Assembly: GCA_024138025.1 (NCBI GenBank)
Contig: JAMXBD010001101.1
Span: 420,604 to 484,603, forward strand
DNA from: Combretum micranthum
Lineage: Eukaryota > Streptophyta > Magnoliopsida > Myrtales > Combretaceae
Reading direction: 5' to 3'
DNA length: 64,000 nt
Under the pieces are notes generated by a model, which was not told the DNA's origin, searched no databases, and worked only from the letters and a program-made list of their open reading frames with translations. The stretch's first letter is position 1. Each line of letters opens with the position of its first letter. Shown in pieces: positions 33,230 through 44,994 of this stretch. Made by a program: the position numbers and the translations under genes.

Positions 33230-34730
33230 GGTAGGCAAGGTGTATTCTTTTGTAAAATCATAGAGCATTCTCTTGTGAGCATTACTGGTTCATTTCCATC
33301 AATCCTTTTCTTCTTAGTAAGCAATTCTTTGATGAATTTTGCATATGAAGGCATTTCTTGAATCACTTCTAAGAATGGAATATTGATTTGCAACTTCTTG
33401 AAAACATCCATAAACTTTGAAAATTGTTCATCCAATTTTTGTTGCTTTAATCTTCCTAGAAAAGGAATAGGTGGAACATAAGATCTTACTTCAGGTGATT
33501 TTTTCTTTGGTTCCTCTATCTTTTGTTTTCCTTTATCTTTCCTTAGAATCACTTTAGTTTCTTCAACTTTTACCTCAGGGGGTTCAACTTCCTTGCCACT
33601 TCTCAAAACTATAGCATTCACTATTTTAGGATTTTCCTCAGTGTTGCTTGGTAAAGGCCCAGATGGTCTATTACCAATTTTCTGAGTAAGTTGATGGAAT
33701 TTCCCTTGAAGATCTTGAATAATCGCATGCTGATTATTGAGTGTGGTCTGAATAAAAGTCTTCAATAACTCTTTAGTTGAAAGTTGATTTTGCTGAGATG
33801 GAGGTTGGGTATTTCTTACGGGACCTTGTTTTTGAAATCTAGGTAGTCGGTGAACATTAGCTTCATTTCTATACGATAGATTTGGATGATTACGCCATTC
33901 TGGATTATAAGTATTTGAATATGGTCCATAATTAACCCTTCCAAAGTTTCCAACATAGTTGAGTTGCTCTCCACTTGATGATGGTGTAGTACCATGAGGA
34001 CAATCATAAACTGAATGTGGTTCTGAGCACAACTCACAAGTAGCAACCTGATTAGTATTCAAAGAACTAGATGCTACAAGTTTACTTACTTGTGTAGTTA
34101 AAGCTGAAACTTGAGCAGTGAGCTGTTGCATGGATTCACTATCTTGAATAGATCCCACCTTTGATCTTGTTCTTTCACAGCTCCAGTTGTGAGTACTAGA
34201 AGCTAATTCTTCAATTAATGCACTAGCTTCATCATGTTTTTCCTATGAGTGATCCTCCTGATGTAGCATCCACTAATGACCTCAAAGTCTCATCTAGACT
34301 GAGGTAGAAATTTTCAATCAAGAGATTATCCAGAAGTCCATGATGTGGGCATTTCCTAAATGTCTCTTTAAATCTTTCCCAAGCTTCATATAATGATTCC
34401 CCAAGAAACTTTGTGAAGTTGGTGATCTCGTTTCTTAATCTGGCAGTTCTGGCAGGAGAGAAAAATCTCTTCAAAAATTTAGTTGTCAAATCTTCCCATG
34501 AAGTAATGGACTTAGGTTGTTAAGAGTTGAACCAAGCCAATGCTTTATCCCTAAGAGAGAAAGGGAAAAGCTACATTCTAGTGGCCTCATCTGTTACTCC
34601 ATTGAGTTTGACAGTATTGCAATATTGGAGGAATTTGGCAATGTGTTCATCCGGTGTCTCATTAGGATATCCTCCAAATTGATGTGATTCAACCATTTGA
34701 ATCAATGCTGTTTTAAGCTCAAAGTTGTTG
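33230..34730 (-). pseudogene. gag: gag of the Athila element, N terminus missing
   Basis: The frame enters from the junction with element 2 as NNFELKTALIQMV.SHQFGG and continues FPFSLRDKALAWFNS, FLKRFFSPARTARLRNEI and ESLYEAWERFKE, the retrotransposon gag core. It continues to a zinc knuckle CELCSEPHSVYDC and a long K/E-rich linker before the protease. Two in-frame stops (TRM.LFPF and NS.QPKS) and a frameshift near 34235 inactivate it. The boundary with pol is approximate, since gag and protease share a frame in 34158-33064. Confidence 0.85.
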
Positions 34731-35114
34731 TGTCACGCCCCGTAGGGTATCCTAAACGTAACAGCCCGCCACATACTAAGTAAGACTCTCGAGTTCCCTA
34801 CCCGGGGCCTTCGGAAGTCTTAAGTAGATGTAAAGCGTTCCTTTACGACAATAGAATACTTCAACAAATGGAGTTAAACAGTTTAGTGAGGCATGCATTA
34901 GCCATAGATAATAAATCAAAACGCATAATGTTAAAGTTTACAAAATCTAAGGGGCATTCCCCCGCAAAAGAATAACAGTCTATTACAGTCATCCAGAGTC
35001 CTTAGTTTCCAATGGAAGTCTATACAAAAAGGAATGAATTAAACTTCTATAGGAAACTCCTATCTCCGGTACCTGCGTTGTGGCTTGTCTTGGCCTAAGC
35101 CATATAAACTCATG

Positions 35115-37303
35115 CTGCAAAAGATAGAAACTATAGGGGCGTAAGCTAACTAGCTTAGTGAGTAATACTTCCATAACACAATTAAATACAATCATTCAAA
35201 CAAGTGATTATTCAAGCATGTGTATGCACCATACAAATGTGATCAACAAACATATGACCAACCGGAAATCATATGTGGATGGACTTGCGCCCTCCATCCC
35301 GGGTTAGCAGATTAACGAATCCTGCGGTACGACGCCGTTTAAGCTCACGGTCAACTGATTAAAAGCTCGTTTTATGGATCACGATTAACCTCACATTCGT
35401 TTTATGGATCACGATTAACCACACATTCGTTTTATGGGTCACGAAAAACCAACCAATGCAAATGCTCCAACCCCATTGTGACATGAATGAACTCAATTTA
35501 TAGTCGGGGTCGAATAGTCATTAATTCAATTCTTTTAAGTGACCAACAAGTATTCGCAGACATTCATCATAAGATTCTAGTAAAGCAGTCAATATCTTAA
35601 CACCCGGTTTCGATATACCTTAAGCTCCATTTCACATATCAACAATCAACAACATAAGTAATTCCCACATACCCCATCATGCTTGTACGATTCCTTTTAT
35701 CTTTGCCTACATCACTAGTGCCACTACATTACAATCACAAGCATTAATTGAGAGTGGAAGTAAACTCACTCGGCCATTGGACAAAACTTCTTAATAATAA
35801 TAATCGGGAGGTAGTGTGTCGTCCTGCTCGGAATCATACCAAACAAGAAATATCCTAATGAGATTCTCACCATGTAATTAAATCAAACTATATCTAGACT
35901 AGTTGAATTCGGATTTCTCGCTATTTTTGGAAGTTCCGACTTAAAATGGCCATAACTTGGTCATTTTAACTCGGAATTTCGCAAACTTTATATCGATCTT
36001 CATCTACTTCAAAAGATCTATCTATTTCAAGTATTAAATCCAAGTTTTGAAAATAATAGGGTCACGGAACAGTGGGATCAGTTCTGTTCCTCCATTGATC
36101 CAATTTTGAAAATGTGCTTTGCTTTTGATAAGAGATGTTCCTAGTTGGTGATTCATGCATGAATGATTTAGGAATGAATTACTAATGTGTATGCCATGTA
36201 ATGAACTCAATATGTGCATGGTCATGATGATTTTTTTGTAGTAATAAACTCTTAGGAACTCCTAAGTGTTGGGGAAAGTTTCATAAAAACTAATTCTAAG
36301 AAGTTATTTTCCCACATTATACTCCTTAGGGTTTCTTTGGTTTTTAATCTTGTAATCTACTTATTATTTAACTAAAAATAGGTTCTCAAAGTCTATAATA
36401 GTCATGGCCTCCATTCATGCACAAAAATTCACATTTTTCATTTGGTAAACATGTTTTCAAATAAGCTATTTGTAAAAATCCGAATTTTCCAAATTTTCTT
36501 TTCTTACATTTTTCTTAAGGGAAATCTAGTCTAATGCATTAAAAATTGGGGCTTCAATGTATACATTATCTAAGGACTTCATTTAGCTTATAAAACATTC
36601 ATTTTAGACTTAATTACTAAGTTTTATTTAGGCATTACACAAAGTTACGAATTTGACTACACATTTAAAGTCAACATTTTTCATTCTAACTTCACCTCTT
36701 GTTTTTCTTGTTTTTATTATGCCTAACTCATCTAAACTCATGAAAATAATTCCTTCAACATGTCTATTACACATACCCTTCATTTTTCTTATGAAATATA
36801 AGTTTAAAATTGATTTTGGAGGTCTTTAGGGTAGGGTTTCCATTTCATCCGAATTTTCAACTTTCCATATCTAACAAAGTCCTTCCCTTTTCAATGTTCT
36901 TGCCATCTATATGTGGAGATATACTATCTAACATCTCTATCATGACAAGACTTCATTTTTATGATCAACAAAGCACATAAACAAAAATGAACCTATGATC
37001 ATGCATGTACATAAAGTGGTGAATGTCTAAACCTTAGATCTACTACATATGATGTATATAACATGGATCTCATGGCATGAACAACAATATAAATACAAGA
37101 TCACTACTTTATATGCATGAACATTATGAAATCTTAACAAAACACATCTAAACACTAGATCCATGTCTTGTGATGGCTTGACATTCTTGTTCATGCATTT
37201 CCATGTCCCTAGCATGAGCATCATGGGGTTTTAATGAGGAAATACACAAGATATGGTCTTGCCATGATAAGAACTAGGAAAAACAAGGCTTGAATCAACA
37301 TAC
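35115..37303 (-). other. Candidate leader intron in the element 2 3' LTR
   Basis: Donor-like CCTTTG/GTATGTTG and acceptor-like TATCTTTTGCAG/C, at the same places as in element 1; 2,189 nt. No transcript evidence. Confidence 0.25.
35367..35454. repeat. Tandem 30-bp repeat, three copies (element 2 LTR)
   Basis: Copies start at 35367, 35397 and 35427 with TCGTTTTATGG. Element 1 has two copies at the same place. Confidence 0.8.
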
Positions 37304-38157
37304 CAAAGGAGTCTTGAAGTGAAAAAGAGAAGGAACAAAGTTGGAAAATGAGAGGGAATGGGGAAGGGGAGTGCTCGGCAATGAGGAGGGAGAGAAGAGA
37401 GGTTTTGATCTCTTTTTCCAATTTTGAAAAGAGAAGAAATGAAGAGAGAGAGAGAAAAATAAGTATATATATCAAATGATTTAGGGTTTAGTTAATAAAA
37501 TGAAGTAAAAATACTTCATTTGAGGGGGAAAATGAGAGGGAGGGGCGCCGGCCTCCATGGTGTGTGTGTGTATGTGTGAGTTTAAAAAAAAAGAATTTGT
37601 AATTTAGTAAATGAAAATGTAATAAATGTAATAATTATTTAAAGACAAAATTTCTTGGAAAAGAAAATTGAAATGAGTAGTTGTAAGGATGTAAGAATAG
37701 GGTATGGGTAGTGTGTAGTGTAGGTTGTACTTGTGAATAGTAGACAAGACATCTACTTTACCGGTTGTTCCGAAAACACGGGAAAAGCTATAACTGTAAT
37801 CTTTATAGCTCGGAAAATTATGAAATTGATATTTTTGGAATCCTTATAAAATTACGGTTCTAATGAATATTCCGGAACATTTTTCTGAATCCGTGGCCCG
37901 GGGCACGCTTTTCCGTAATTGGGCTCGGGAAGGCCCGAATTGAAAAATTCCCGAATTTAAAACTTTCAAGGGTTTGAAATGTACTTCGGAACAATAATTC
38001 AAATTCATTTACTCCATAATATTTATTTTACTATGAAACCGAAGGAAAGCCGGATTTAGTGTCCTAGGCTCCATTCACTAAACTCAATCTGATCGGATTA
38101 GGGTTTCGTTTCCAACTCCTGGGGTTTTCTAGCTACTGAGAATTTCCGGGGTTTACA

Positions 38158-38170
38158 ACCTCCCCACCTT
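38158..38170 (-). other. Polypurine tract of element 2
   Basis: AAGGTGGGGAGGT directly before the LTR start, identical to element 1. Confidence 0.9.
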
Positions 38171-38186
38171 AAATAAAGTTTTGTCC

Positions 38187-41100
38187 TCAAAACGGAACTG
38201 ACGTACCTTGTCCTTCAAATATCTCGGGGTACTTTCTCGGATTTCATCTCCGCTTCCCAGGTTGCTTCTTCAAAGGCATGATTCCTCCATAATACTTTCA
38301 CGTAGCGAATGTCTTTGTTTCGTAGCTTTTGAGTTTTCTTATCCAATATCTTTACTGGGTGTTCTTCATATGTCAGGTTTTCCTTCAACTGGATTGGCTC
38401 CAATTCCAGAACCTCTCTGGGTGGCCACATATCTCCTCAAGACTGACACATGAAACACATTGTGAATCCCGGACAAATTAGGTGGTAGGGCTAGCCGATA
38501 CGCCAGGTCTCCGACTCTTTCTAAGATCTCAAAAGGTCCAATGTATCTCGGGCTTAACTTCCCTTGGGTACGCATCCTCTTGATACTTTTAATCGGGTTT
38601 ATCTTCAGGTACACATGATCACCCACTTTAAATTCAAGCTCCCGTCTTTTCAAGTCTGCCCAGCTCTTTTGTCGATCCTGGGCTTCCTTCATTTTCCGCT
38701 GAATCAACCTCACCTTATCCGCGGCTTCCTGTACCAATTCCGGCCCAATTGCTACCTTTTCCACCTCATCCCAAAACAAAGGGGACCTACAACGCCGTCC
38801 ATACAAAGCTTCATACGGGGCATCTGGATAGTGGAGTGATAGCTGTTATTATAGGCAAACTCGATAGGTGTACATGACTATCCCAATTCCCTTTGAATTC
38901 CAGGGCACACGCCCTTAACATGTCTTCAAGGTTTGGATCGTCCGCTCAGACTGTCCGTCGGTCTGAGGATGGTAAGCCGTACTGAAATGCAATTTAGTAC
39001 CCAAGCTCTTCTGCAAGCTCGTCCAAAACTTGGACACAAATCTCGGGTCTCTATCGAGATGATCCCTGCAGGTATGCCATGTAATCTTACGATCTCTCTG
39101 ATATAAATCTTGGCTAACCTTTCCATTGAATAGGTCATATTTATGGGTAGGAAATGCGCCGACTTAGTTAACCGATCCACTATTACCCATATTGCATCAC
39201 AACCCGATGGAGTCTTGGGAAAGCCACAAACAAAATCCATGGATATTTGATCCCACTTCCATTCAGGAATGGGTAAGGGCTTTAGCAATCCGCCCGGTCT
39301 CTGGTGCTCTACCTTCACCTGTTGGCATACTGCGCACTTCTCACATAATCTGCCACATCTCGCTTCATCCCATTCCACCAATAGCAACTTTTCAAATCTT
39401 GGTACATTTTGGTGCCTCCCGGATGCATGGTATACCCGGAGTTATGTGCCTCACTCATTATTCCTTCTTCAACTCCTCATCCTCTGGTACGCACACCTTC
39501 CGTTCATCCGGATCACGTCTTCCTCATCCACGGCAAAGTCAAGGTACTTTCCCGCTTGGGTTTCCCTTTTTATTTTGTATCACTTCGTCATACCTTGTGC
39601 TTCTTTGATTCTTTCCACGAGGGTTGGTTCCAGCACCAAGTTAGATATCTCAGCTCAGCACTTCGATCTATGAACTCGATCCTTAATTTCTCAAATTCCT
39701 TAATCAACTCCTTCTGGCTTGTAATCAAAGCGGCTACCTCCCGTGATTCTTCCGACTTAGGGCGTCCGCGACGCATTTACTCTCCTGGACAGTAATTTAT
39801 CCCAGGTCATAATCTTTTATTAATTCCAGCCACCTCCTTTGCCGCATGTTCAACTCCTTCTGTGTGAACAGGTATTTAAGGCTTTTATGATCTGTGTATA
39901 TCTCACACCGTTGTCCATACAGATAATGTCGCCATAACTTCAAGGCAAAGACAACTGCAGCTAGCTCCAAATCATGCGTAGGGTAATTCTGCTCATGCGG
40001 TCTCAATTGCCGAGAAGCATACGCAATGACCTTCCGTTCTTGCATCAAGACGCATCCAAGACCATTTCTCGAAGCATCACTATGTACCGTGTAAGACTTT
40101 TCCGGATCTGGTAAAACCAAAATCGGTGCCGAGACCAGTCGTCGCTTTAGTTCCTGAAAACTTTGTTCTCTCTTGTCTGTCCAAATGAATTTTTCGTTCT
40201 TTTGAGTCAATTGAGTCACGGCTTAGCTATCTTTGAAAAATCCTTCACAAATTTGCGATAGTAGCCAGCCAATCCCAAGAAACTCCTCACTTCAGTAACT
40301 GTTTGTGGTGGCTTCCAATCCACTTGCCTTGATCTTTTCGGGATCAACTGATATCCCATCACCCGTTACCACATGTCCGAGGAAGGATATCCTGTCTAAC
40401 CAAAAGTCACACTTGGACAGCTTGGCGTACAGCTTGTTATCTCGTAAGGTTTGCAATGCCAAACGGAGATGCTCCTCATGTTGCCTCTGGTCTTTGAATA
40501 TATGAGGATGTCTATAAAGACTATCACACATTTATCCAAAAGCGGCTTATAGACTCTATTCATTAAGTCCATAAATGCAGCCGGTGCATTAGTCAGTCCA
40601 AATGACATTACCAAAACTCGTAGTGCCCATAACGAGTACGAAAAGCTGTCTTAGGCACATCCTCAGGCTTAATCCTTAGCTGATGATACCCCGAACGTAA
40701 GTCAATACGTGAGAACACACAAGCTCCTTGTAGCTGGTCAAAAAATCATCGATTCTTGGTAAGGGATATCGATTTTTGACAGTCACCTTATTCAATTCCC
40801 GGTAGTCGATACACAACCTCATCGATCCGTCCTTCTTCTTCACAAACAAGACGGGTGCGCCCCATGGCGATACACTTGGTCTTATAAATTTCTGGTCCAG
40901 AAGCTCTTGTAACTGCGTCTTTAGCTCCTTCAACTCAGCCGGTGCCATCCGGTATGGCGCTTTAGATATGGTTCGGTATTTGGAGCCAACACAATCTCAA
41001 AGTCGATCTCTTCTTGGCGGTAATCCCGGCAAAATTTCTGGGAACACATCCAAGTATTCATTCACCACTGGAATATTCTTTTCCTCACGGTTTCCCCTTC

Positions 41101-41599
41101 ATCCAAGACACCCTCAATCGGTATCATCTCCTCATCCTCCATCATCAACTCGAACGAGCTTAGATCAACCTTCTTGGGACAAGGCTCTCCCATAAATTCT
41201 ACTTTTTCTCCCGATTGATCATAAAAACATACAGTCCTCTTTGGCAATCCACTATTGCCTTTACTCTACTTAGCCAATTCATCCCGAGGATAACTTCGTA
41301 TTTATTCATTTCCAGCACAATTAGATCACTTTTGGAGTGGTGATCATGGATTTCCAATGGACAGTCTTTTATCAGATCTCGGGTCGACACCACACTCCCC
41401 GTGGGGGTCTTAATCCTCAAGCTAACCGTGGTTGTGGCTATGGGCAATCCGAGTCGGTTGGCCAAACTATAGGTGATGAACGAGTGGGTCGCTCCCGTGT
41501 CAAACAAGCATAGGCTTCCACGCTATTTACTTGTATGTGTCCTGAGGTCAACAAACACCCATCACATATGAACCTTAAAATATTCTTAAGGCTATCCAT
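38187..41599 (-). pseudogene. pol: pol of element 2 (frameshifted; RT catalytic Asp lost)
   Basis: Starts at ATG 41599 (MDSLK), preceded by an in-frame stop, and ends at TGA 38187-38189. The domain order is as in element 1: protease [20 protein letters not shown]; RNase [14 protein letters not shown] and [11 protein letters not shown]; integrase SMDFVCGFPK; chromodomain VKVLWRNHAFEEATWE. The RT motif reads [10 protein letters not shown] because three bases are missing compared with element 1 (near 40510), removing one of the paired aspartates. Frameshifts also occur near 40740, 40600, 40290, 40220, 39790 and 38900. It is inactive as read, although nearly all domains are present. Confidence 0.92.
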
Positions 41600-41697
41600 A
41601 TAGGGTCTCTACTTCCAGCTTTCCATAATATATACAATTTCATTTAAACATAAATCAATTTAAACAACTTAATTTCAACTTAGGAGGGGTTTCGTTA
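41600..41697 (-). other. Gap between gag and pol of element 2
   Basis: About 100 AT-rich bases between the gag TAG and the pol ATG, conserved with element 1, including the donor-like ACAG/GTTAGT that overlaps the gag stop. Confidence 0.5.
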
Positions 41698-43092
41698 CTA
41701 ACCTGTCACCAGGCCCATCAACATTCTCGCTTGATCCAAAGCTGCCAACTCACTTCCTCATCTTTCTTCTTCCACCATCCATTGGCCTCTAATTGTACAG
41801 CCTCATCCATGCATCGCGGAAGCTGCTCGACTTCCGCTCTTGTTACCAGACCTCAAGGGGTTGGTATTACTCGAGGCTCCGAAGGGTCGGGTGGCCACGC
41901 TCTTTCGTTGTGAACATTCGGAAGCTAAGTGCCCTTTTTCCTTGCAAATGAAGCAAGTTACTGCCAGTTTCTTCGGGCACGTAAAAACCATGTGGCCAGC
42001 ATCGCCACAAAAATAGCACTTGTTCCTCAACTGCGGGCATTGCCTAGGTGCATGTGTTCCCTTACATTTCCAACATGTGACATTGGTCTTGAACTGGGTC
42101 GGCTTGCTGCTAGACTCCTCTTTAAACCCTTGGTACGGCCTGTACCGTTTACCTTTGAACCCTGAGCTCGAGGCATCAAACGGCCTCTTCCCGAATACTC
42201 TCTTTTCGGGCTCCTGATACTTCCTTTTTCTAGCCCCTTCAATGACTCGAGCCTTTTCTACCATCTCGGGATAGGTTCTTACTCCGAACTCTTCTAGCTT
42301 GATTCGCAGTTCCTCGTCCAAGCCTCCCAGAAATACCTGCTTCTTTAATTCCTCACTATCCCTGAAAGATTCAGGGGCATACTGCAGCAGGTGAACAAAT
42401 TCAGTTTCATATTGCTCTACGTTCTCCCTTTCTGCTTTACATGAAGGAATCCGCACTATACTTCACCCTCAAGCTAGAGGGAAATAATTATTCAAGAATT
42501 CCCGGCGAAAGGTTTCCCAGGTGGCCGGGGATGTCAAATTCCTTCTCTTGGAGTCCCACCAGACTCGAGCATTGTATCTTAACATATACGTCCCATACTC
42601 TAGCTGCAAGTAAGGTGGAATCTCGTATGCAGCAAAAGAACGTTCCACTTGAGCCAACCAATCCTCAGCTTCATCCGGCTTGCCGAATGCCCCATCAAAG
42701 TACCGGTTGCTCTTAATGAAGTCCGGTAAAGAGCTTCGGTGGGGTCTCCTGTATGGCGGGGGTGGCGGCAACCGCACATTATAGGAGCTCTCCTGTGGAG
42801 CAGGTGCCTCCGCAGTCATTTCCCGATGATCTGCGGGCGGCGGATGTGGTGCTGAATCCCGAGCACTCTGACTTGGGTGTGGGTTCTGTACTGGATTTTG
42901 ATTCTGAATGAAGGTGTTCAGGAGATTGGCCAATTGCCCAATCGCATTAGTACCACCCTGTTGGTTTTGGGGTGCTACTCCTTGGGGGTCAGGTTGTTGT
43001 ATAGCCGGTTGATCGGCTTCATTAGGATTAGACCCTTGTCCTTGGTTCCGAGTTCGTCGGTTACGTCTGTTTACACAATGTTTAATGGATTT
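41698..43092 (-). pseudogene. gag: gag of element 2 (frameshifted; no plain ATG)
   Basis: Same protein as in element 1. The 217-codon stretch 42456-41803 preserves the gag core (EQYETEFVHLLQYAPES) and all three zinc knuckles: CWKCKGTHAPRQC, CYFCGDAGHMVFTC and CFICKEKGHLASEC. The 154-codon stretch 42933-42469 holds DEAEDWLAQVERSFAAYEIP and TWETFRREFLNNYFP. The frame is open up to 43092, just after a TAA, without an ATG before the gag core. An acceptor-like TGTAAACAG/A ends at 43067. It ends at TAG 41698-41700. The start is therefore unresolved. Confidence 0.87.
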
Positions 43093-43684
43093 TTAGTACA
43101 TTTAGGGTTTTTAGGTTTCAAAGGAATAAGATTAATAACAAGCTCAGAAGTTGCGAGAATCTGGAATTTAAACTCAGAAGGAAAAGGAATACATAACTCC
43201 ATAAAGTCATAAGATGAGTCAAAATATCAATCCATAAAAGAAAATAAGGAATAATTAAAAGAACCACAAGGGAAATAGAAGAATCCACACATAGTGTAAC
43301 TAATTGATATTTCACACAATAATGCGAATGAGTGAATGCTTATGCAATCTATATGCAGTTAATGTTCTCTTATGTATCATGACTAGAATGCGTGCTTTTC
43401 ACAATTCCATTTCTTTAAAACAAAAGTGATCCTTTTCATTTCTTTAGCGAGCCATACAAATATTACATCAACTTTTAGTTCCCAAAATTTGGCTAGCTAA
43501 GCTCCTTCCTATTCTAATCAATTTCCCTATTCCCGAAAACATGACAAAATACAGGGAAAAAGAACAAATAAAATACTAACTATCCTGAAATCCTAAGGCA
43601 ATTTGGCATCCCGCATTGCCTACTACAAAAATAAGAAAATCAGGATTCCGCTTGGACTTTATGGGTTAGCTAACATCCCGGTCT
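43093..43684 (-). other. Spacer between extra ORF and gag, element 2
   Basis: About 590 bp, no ORF of note, conserved in blocks with element 1 (12624-13260). Confidence 0.4.
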
Positions 43685-44336
43685 CTAATCATCACTAGAG
43701 CTGTCGGGGGTCGGGCTAGGAAGTCGTCTCCTGCTGGTAGAACCACCATCGTCCTGTCGGACGAACAAGCTAAGATACTCCCTGGTGGTCATCCTCCGCT
43801 TCCTAGCGGGTCGGACTAGAGGCTCCGGATCCTCACTTTCTTCTTCCTCTTCTTCTTCTTCTTCAGTCCCTTGCCCCTCTTGCGGGCTTACTTCTTCCTC
43901 CTCACCTCTTATCTCGGGCTCACCTAGGCGGTTCACCTCTACTTCAGGCTCTCTCACAGGCTCATCTGCCACATTTTCAGTCTCCATAGGCACTGGGGCC
44001 TCGGGTTCTACTACTGCTAGGTCAAGCACAGGTGGGTTCTCACCCTCCACATACACATCTCTCCATAGCCTGGAATCTACCTCGGGTTCTACCCTCCCAC
44101 TCTCTGGTATCTCCAACATCCGGTTAAAATCCCATATAATTTGATCGGGTTCTGGGTTTACCTGCACTTCTGGTTCAACAGGCGGGGTAGGGGTCCTAGG
44201 TACCTCATTTTGTTCCCAGTTCGGATCCTCCTCGGGATCCTCCTCCTCCTCCTCCTCTTCCTCTTCATCCTCTCCAATCACAGGTGCTCCATTCAGCTGC
44301 ATACCTATATCAATAGCTGGAGGTGGAGCTATTACA

Positions 44337-44383
<47 letters not shown>

Positions 44384-44793
44384 GGATGTCCAAATAGATT
44401 GCATGCCAGGTGATGTGATTCCATGCATCAGCTATATTCCAGTCAGGGTGATCATATAAGTTATCATGAGCATAAACATATAAGGGCCCTATGGGGATCC
44501 ATACCCTAAAATCTGGAGGGGTTCGGGTTCCTCCACCTTTCAAATAAATGTGGCTTCTCTCGTCATGGGCTCACGCCCGTAATCAACCATGATCCTCTCT
44601 AGAGTATAGATGTCTCAACTTTGTCCAGCTCCTTCTTCCATAGGATCATAACTCAATTGATCCACTACTGAAGCCCATCTGGTATATCTCAGCCCATCCT
44701 TCCATAACCTGTACATTTCCCCTAGGGTCCGGGGATGTCGGGCTAGGGCAAAATCCTCACACAATTCCTTAGCCTCAGTCTATATTCTACCAT
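43685..44793 (-). pseudogene. Extra ORF upstream of gag in element 2: unknown acidic protein
   Basis: Starts at ATG 44793 (MVEYRL, as in element 1) and ends at the stop at 43685. The last 240 codons are open (44428-43685). They contain GEDEEEEEEEEEDPEEDPNW, PRTPTPPVEPE, WRDVYVEGENPPVL, a second acidic run and the tail RKRRMTTREYLSLFV..SSSDD. The N-terminal half (FRVWIPIG, DAWNHITWHAIYLDILP) lies in another frame, because the short C run of element 1 is here a 45-base run (44338-44382) that shifts the frame. Upstream, a conserved stretch (GETRERARNF) continues the frame to a TAG with no further ATG. Family unknown; possibly nuclear or nucleic-acid associated by composition, which is only a guess. 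Confidence 0.72.
44338..44382. repeat. 45-base G homopolymer inside the extra ORF of element 2
   Basis: Element 1 has six G at this site. Five would restore the reading frame between the two halves of the ORF. The run encodes only proline in any frame. Confidence 0.9.
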
Positions 44794-44974
44794 CGTTTCA
44801 TCGTTTCTCTTTGTAAAATTCCTTGCCCTTTCCCTAGTCTCACCCAGAGAGACCTACATCAAACAATACTACTAATTAGACTCAGCAAGAAAACATTTTT
44901 AACTCCATTTAACCTAGTAGTTAGATTTCTAGGTCCGGTTTCTTTTAATTCTATTGTCTTGTTTTATAACCTAG

Positions 44975-44986
44975 GCTCTGATACCA
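44975..44986 (-). other. Primer binding site of element 2 (initiator Met tRNA)
   Basis: TGGTATCAGAGC on the coding strand next to the 5' LTR end, as in element 1. Confidence 0.92.
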
Positions 44987-44994
44987 ACTTAAAC

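Larger units (their letters stand above)
23492..34730 (-). mobile_element. Athila-lineage Ty3/gypsy element, truncated in gag
   Basis: Non-chromoviral element on the minus strand: partial gag, PR-RT-RNase H-INT, a spacer, an Athila ORF1-type ORF, a long 3' region, PPT and 3' LTR. The 5' LTR, PBS and gag N terminus are missing, because element 2 starts at 34731 and the DNA beyond element 2 is a different LTR. The sequence is decayed by stops and frameshifts and looks older than elements 1 and 2. Confidence 0.88.
34731..38157 (-). repeat. 3' LTR of element 2 (3,427 bp)
   Basis: Runs from TGTCACGCC to TTTACA on the plus strand, with PPT next to it. It holds the three-copy 30-bp repeat (35367-35454), conserved block (35948-35973), three units of about 200 bp (36405-36860), a TATA-like TATATATA (37464-37472) and candidate splice sites at 37303 and 35115. 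There is no long G run. Confidence 0.92.
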
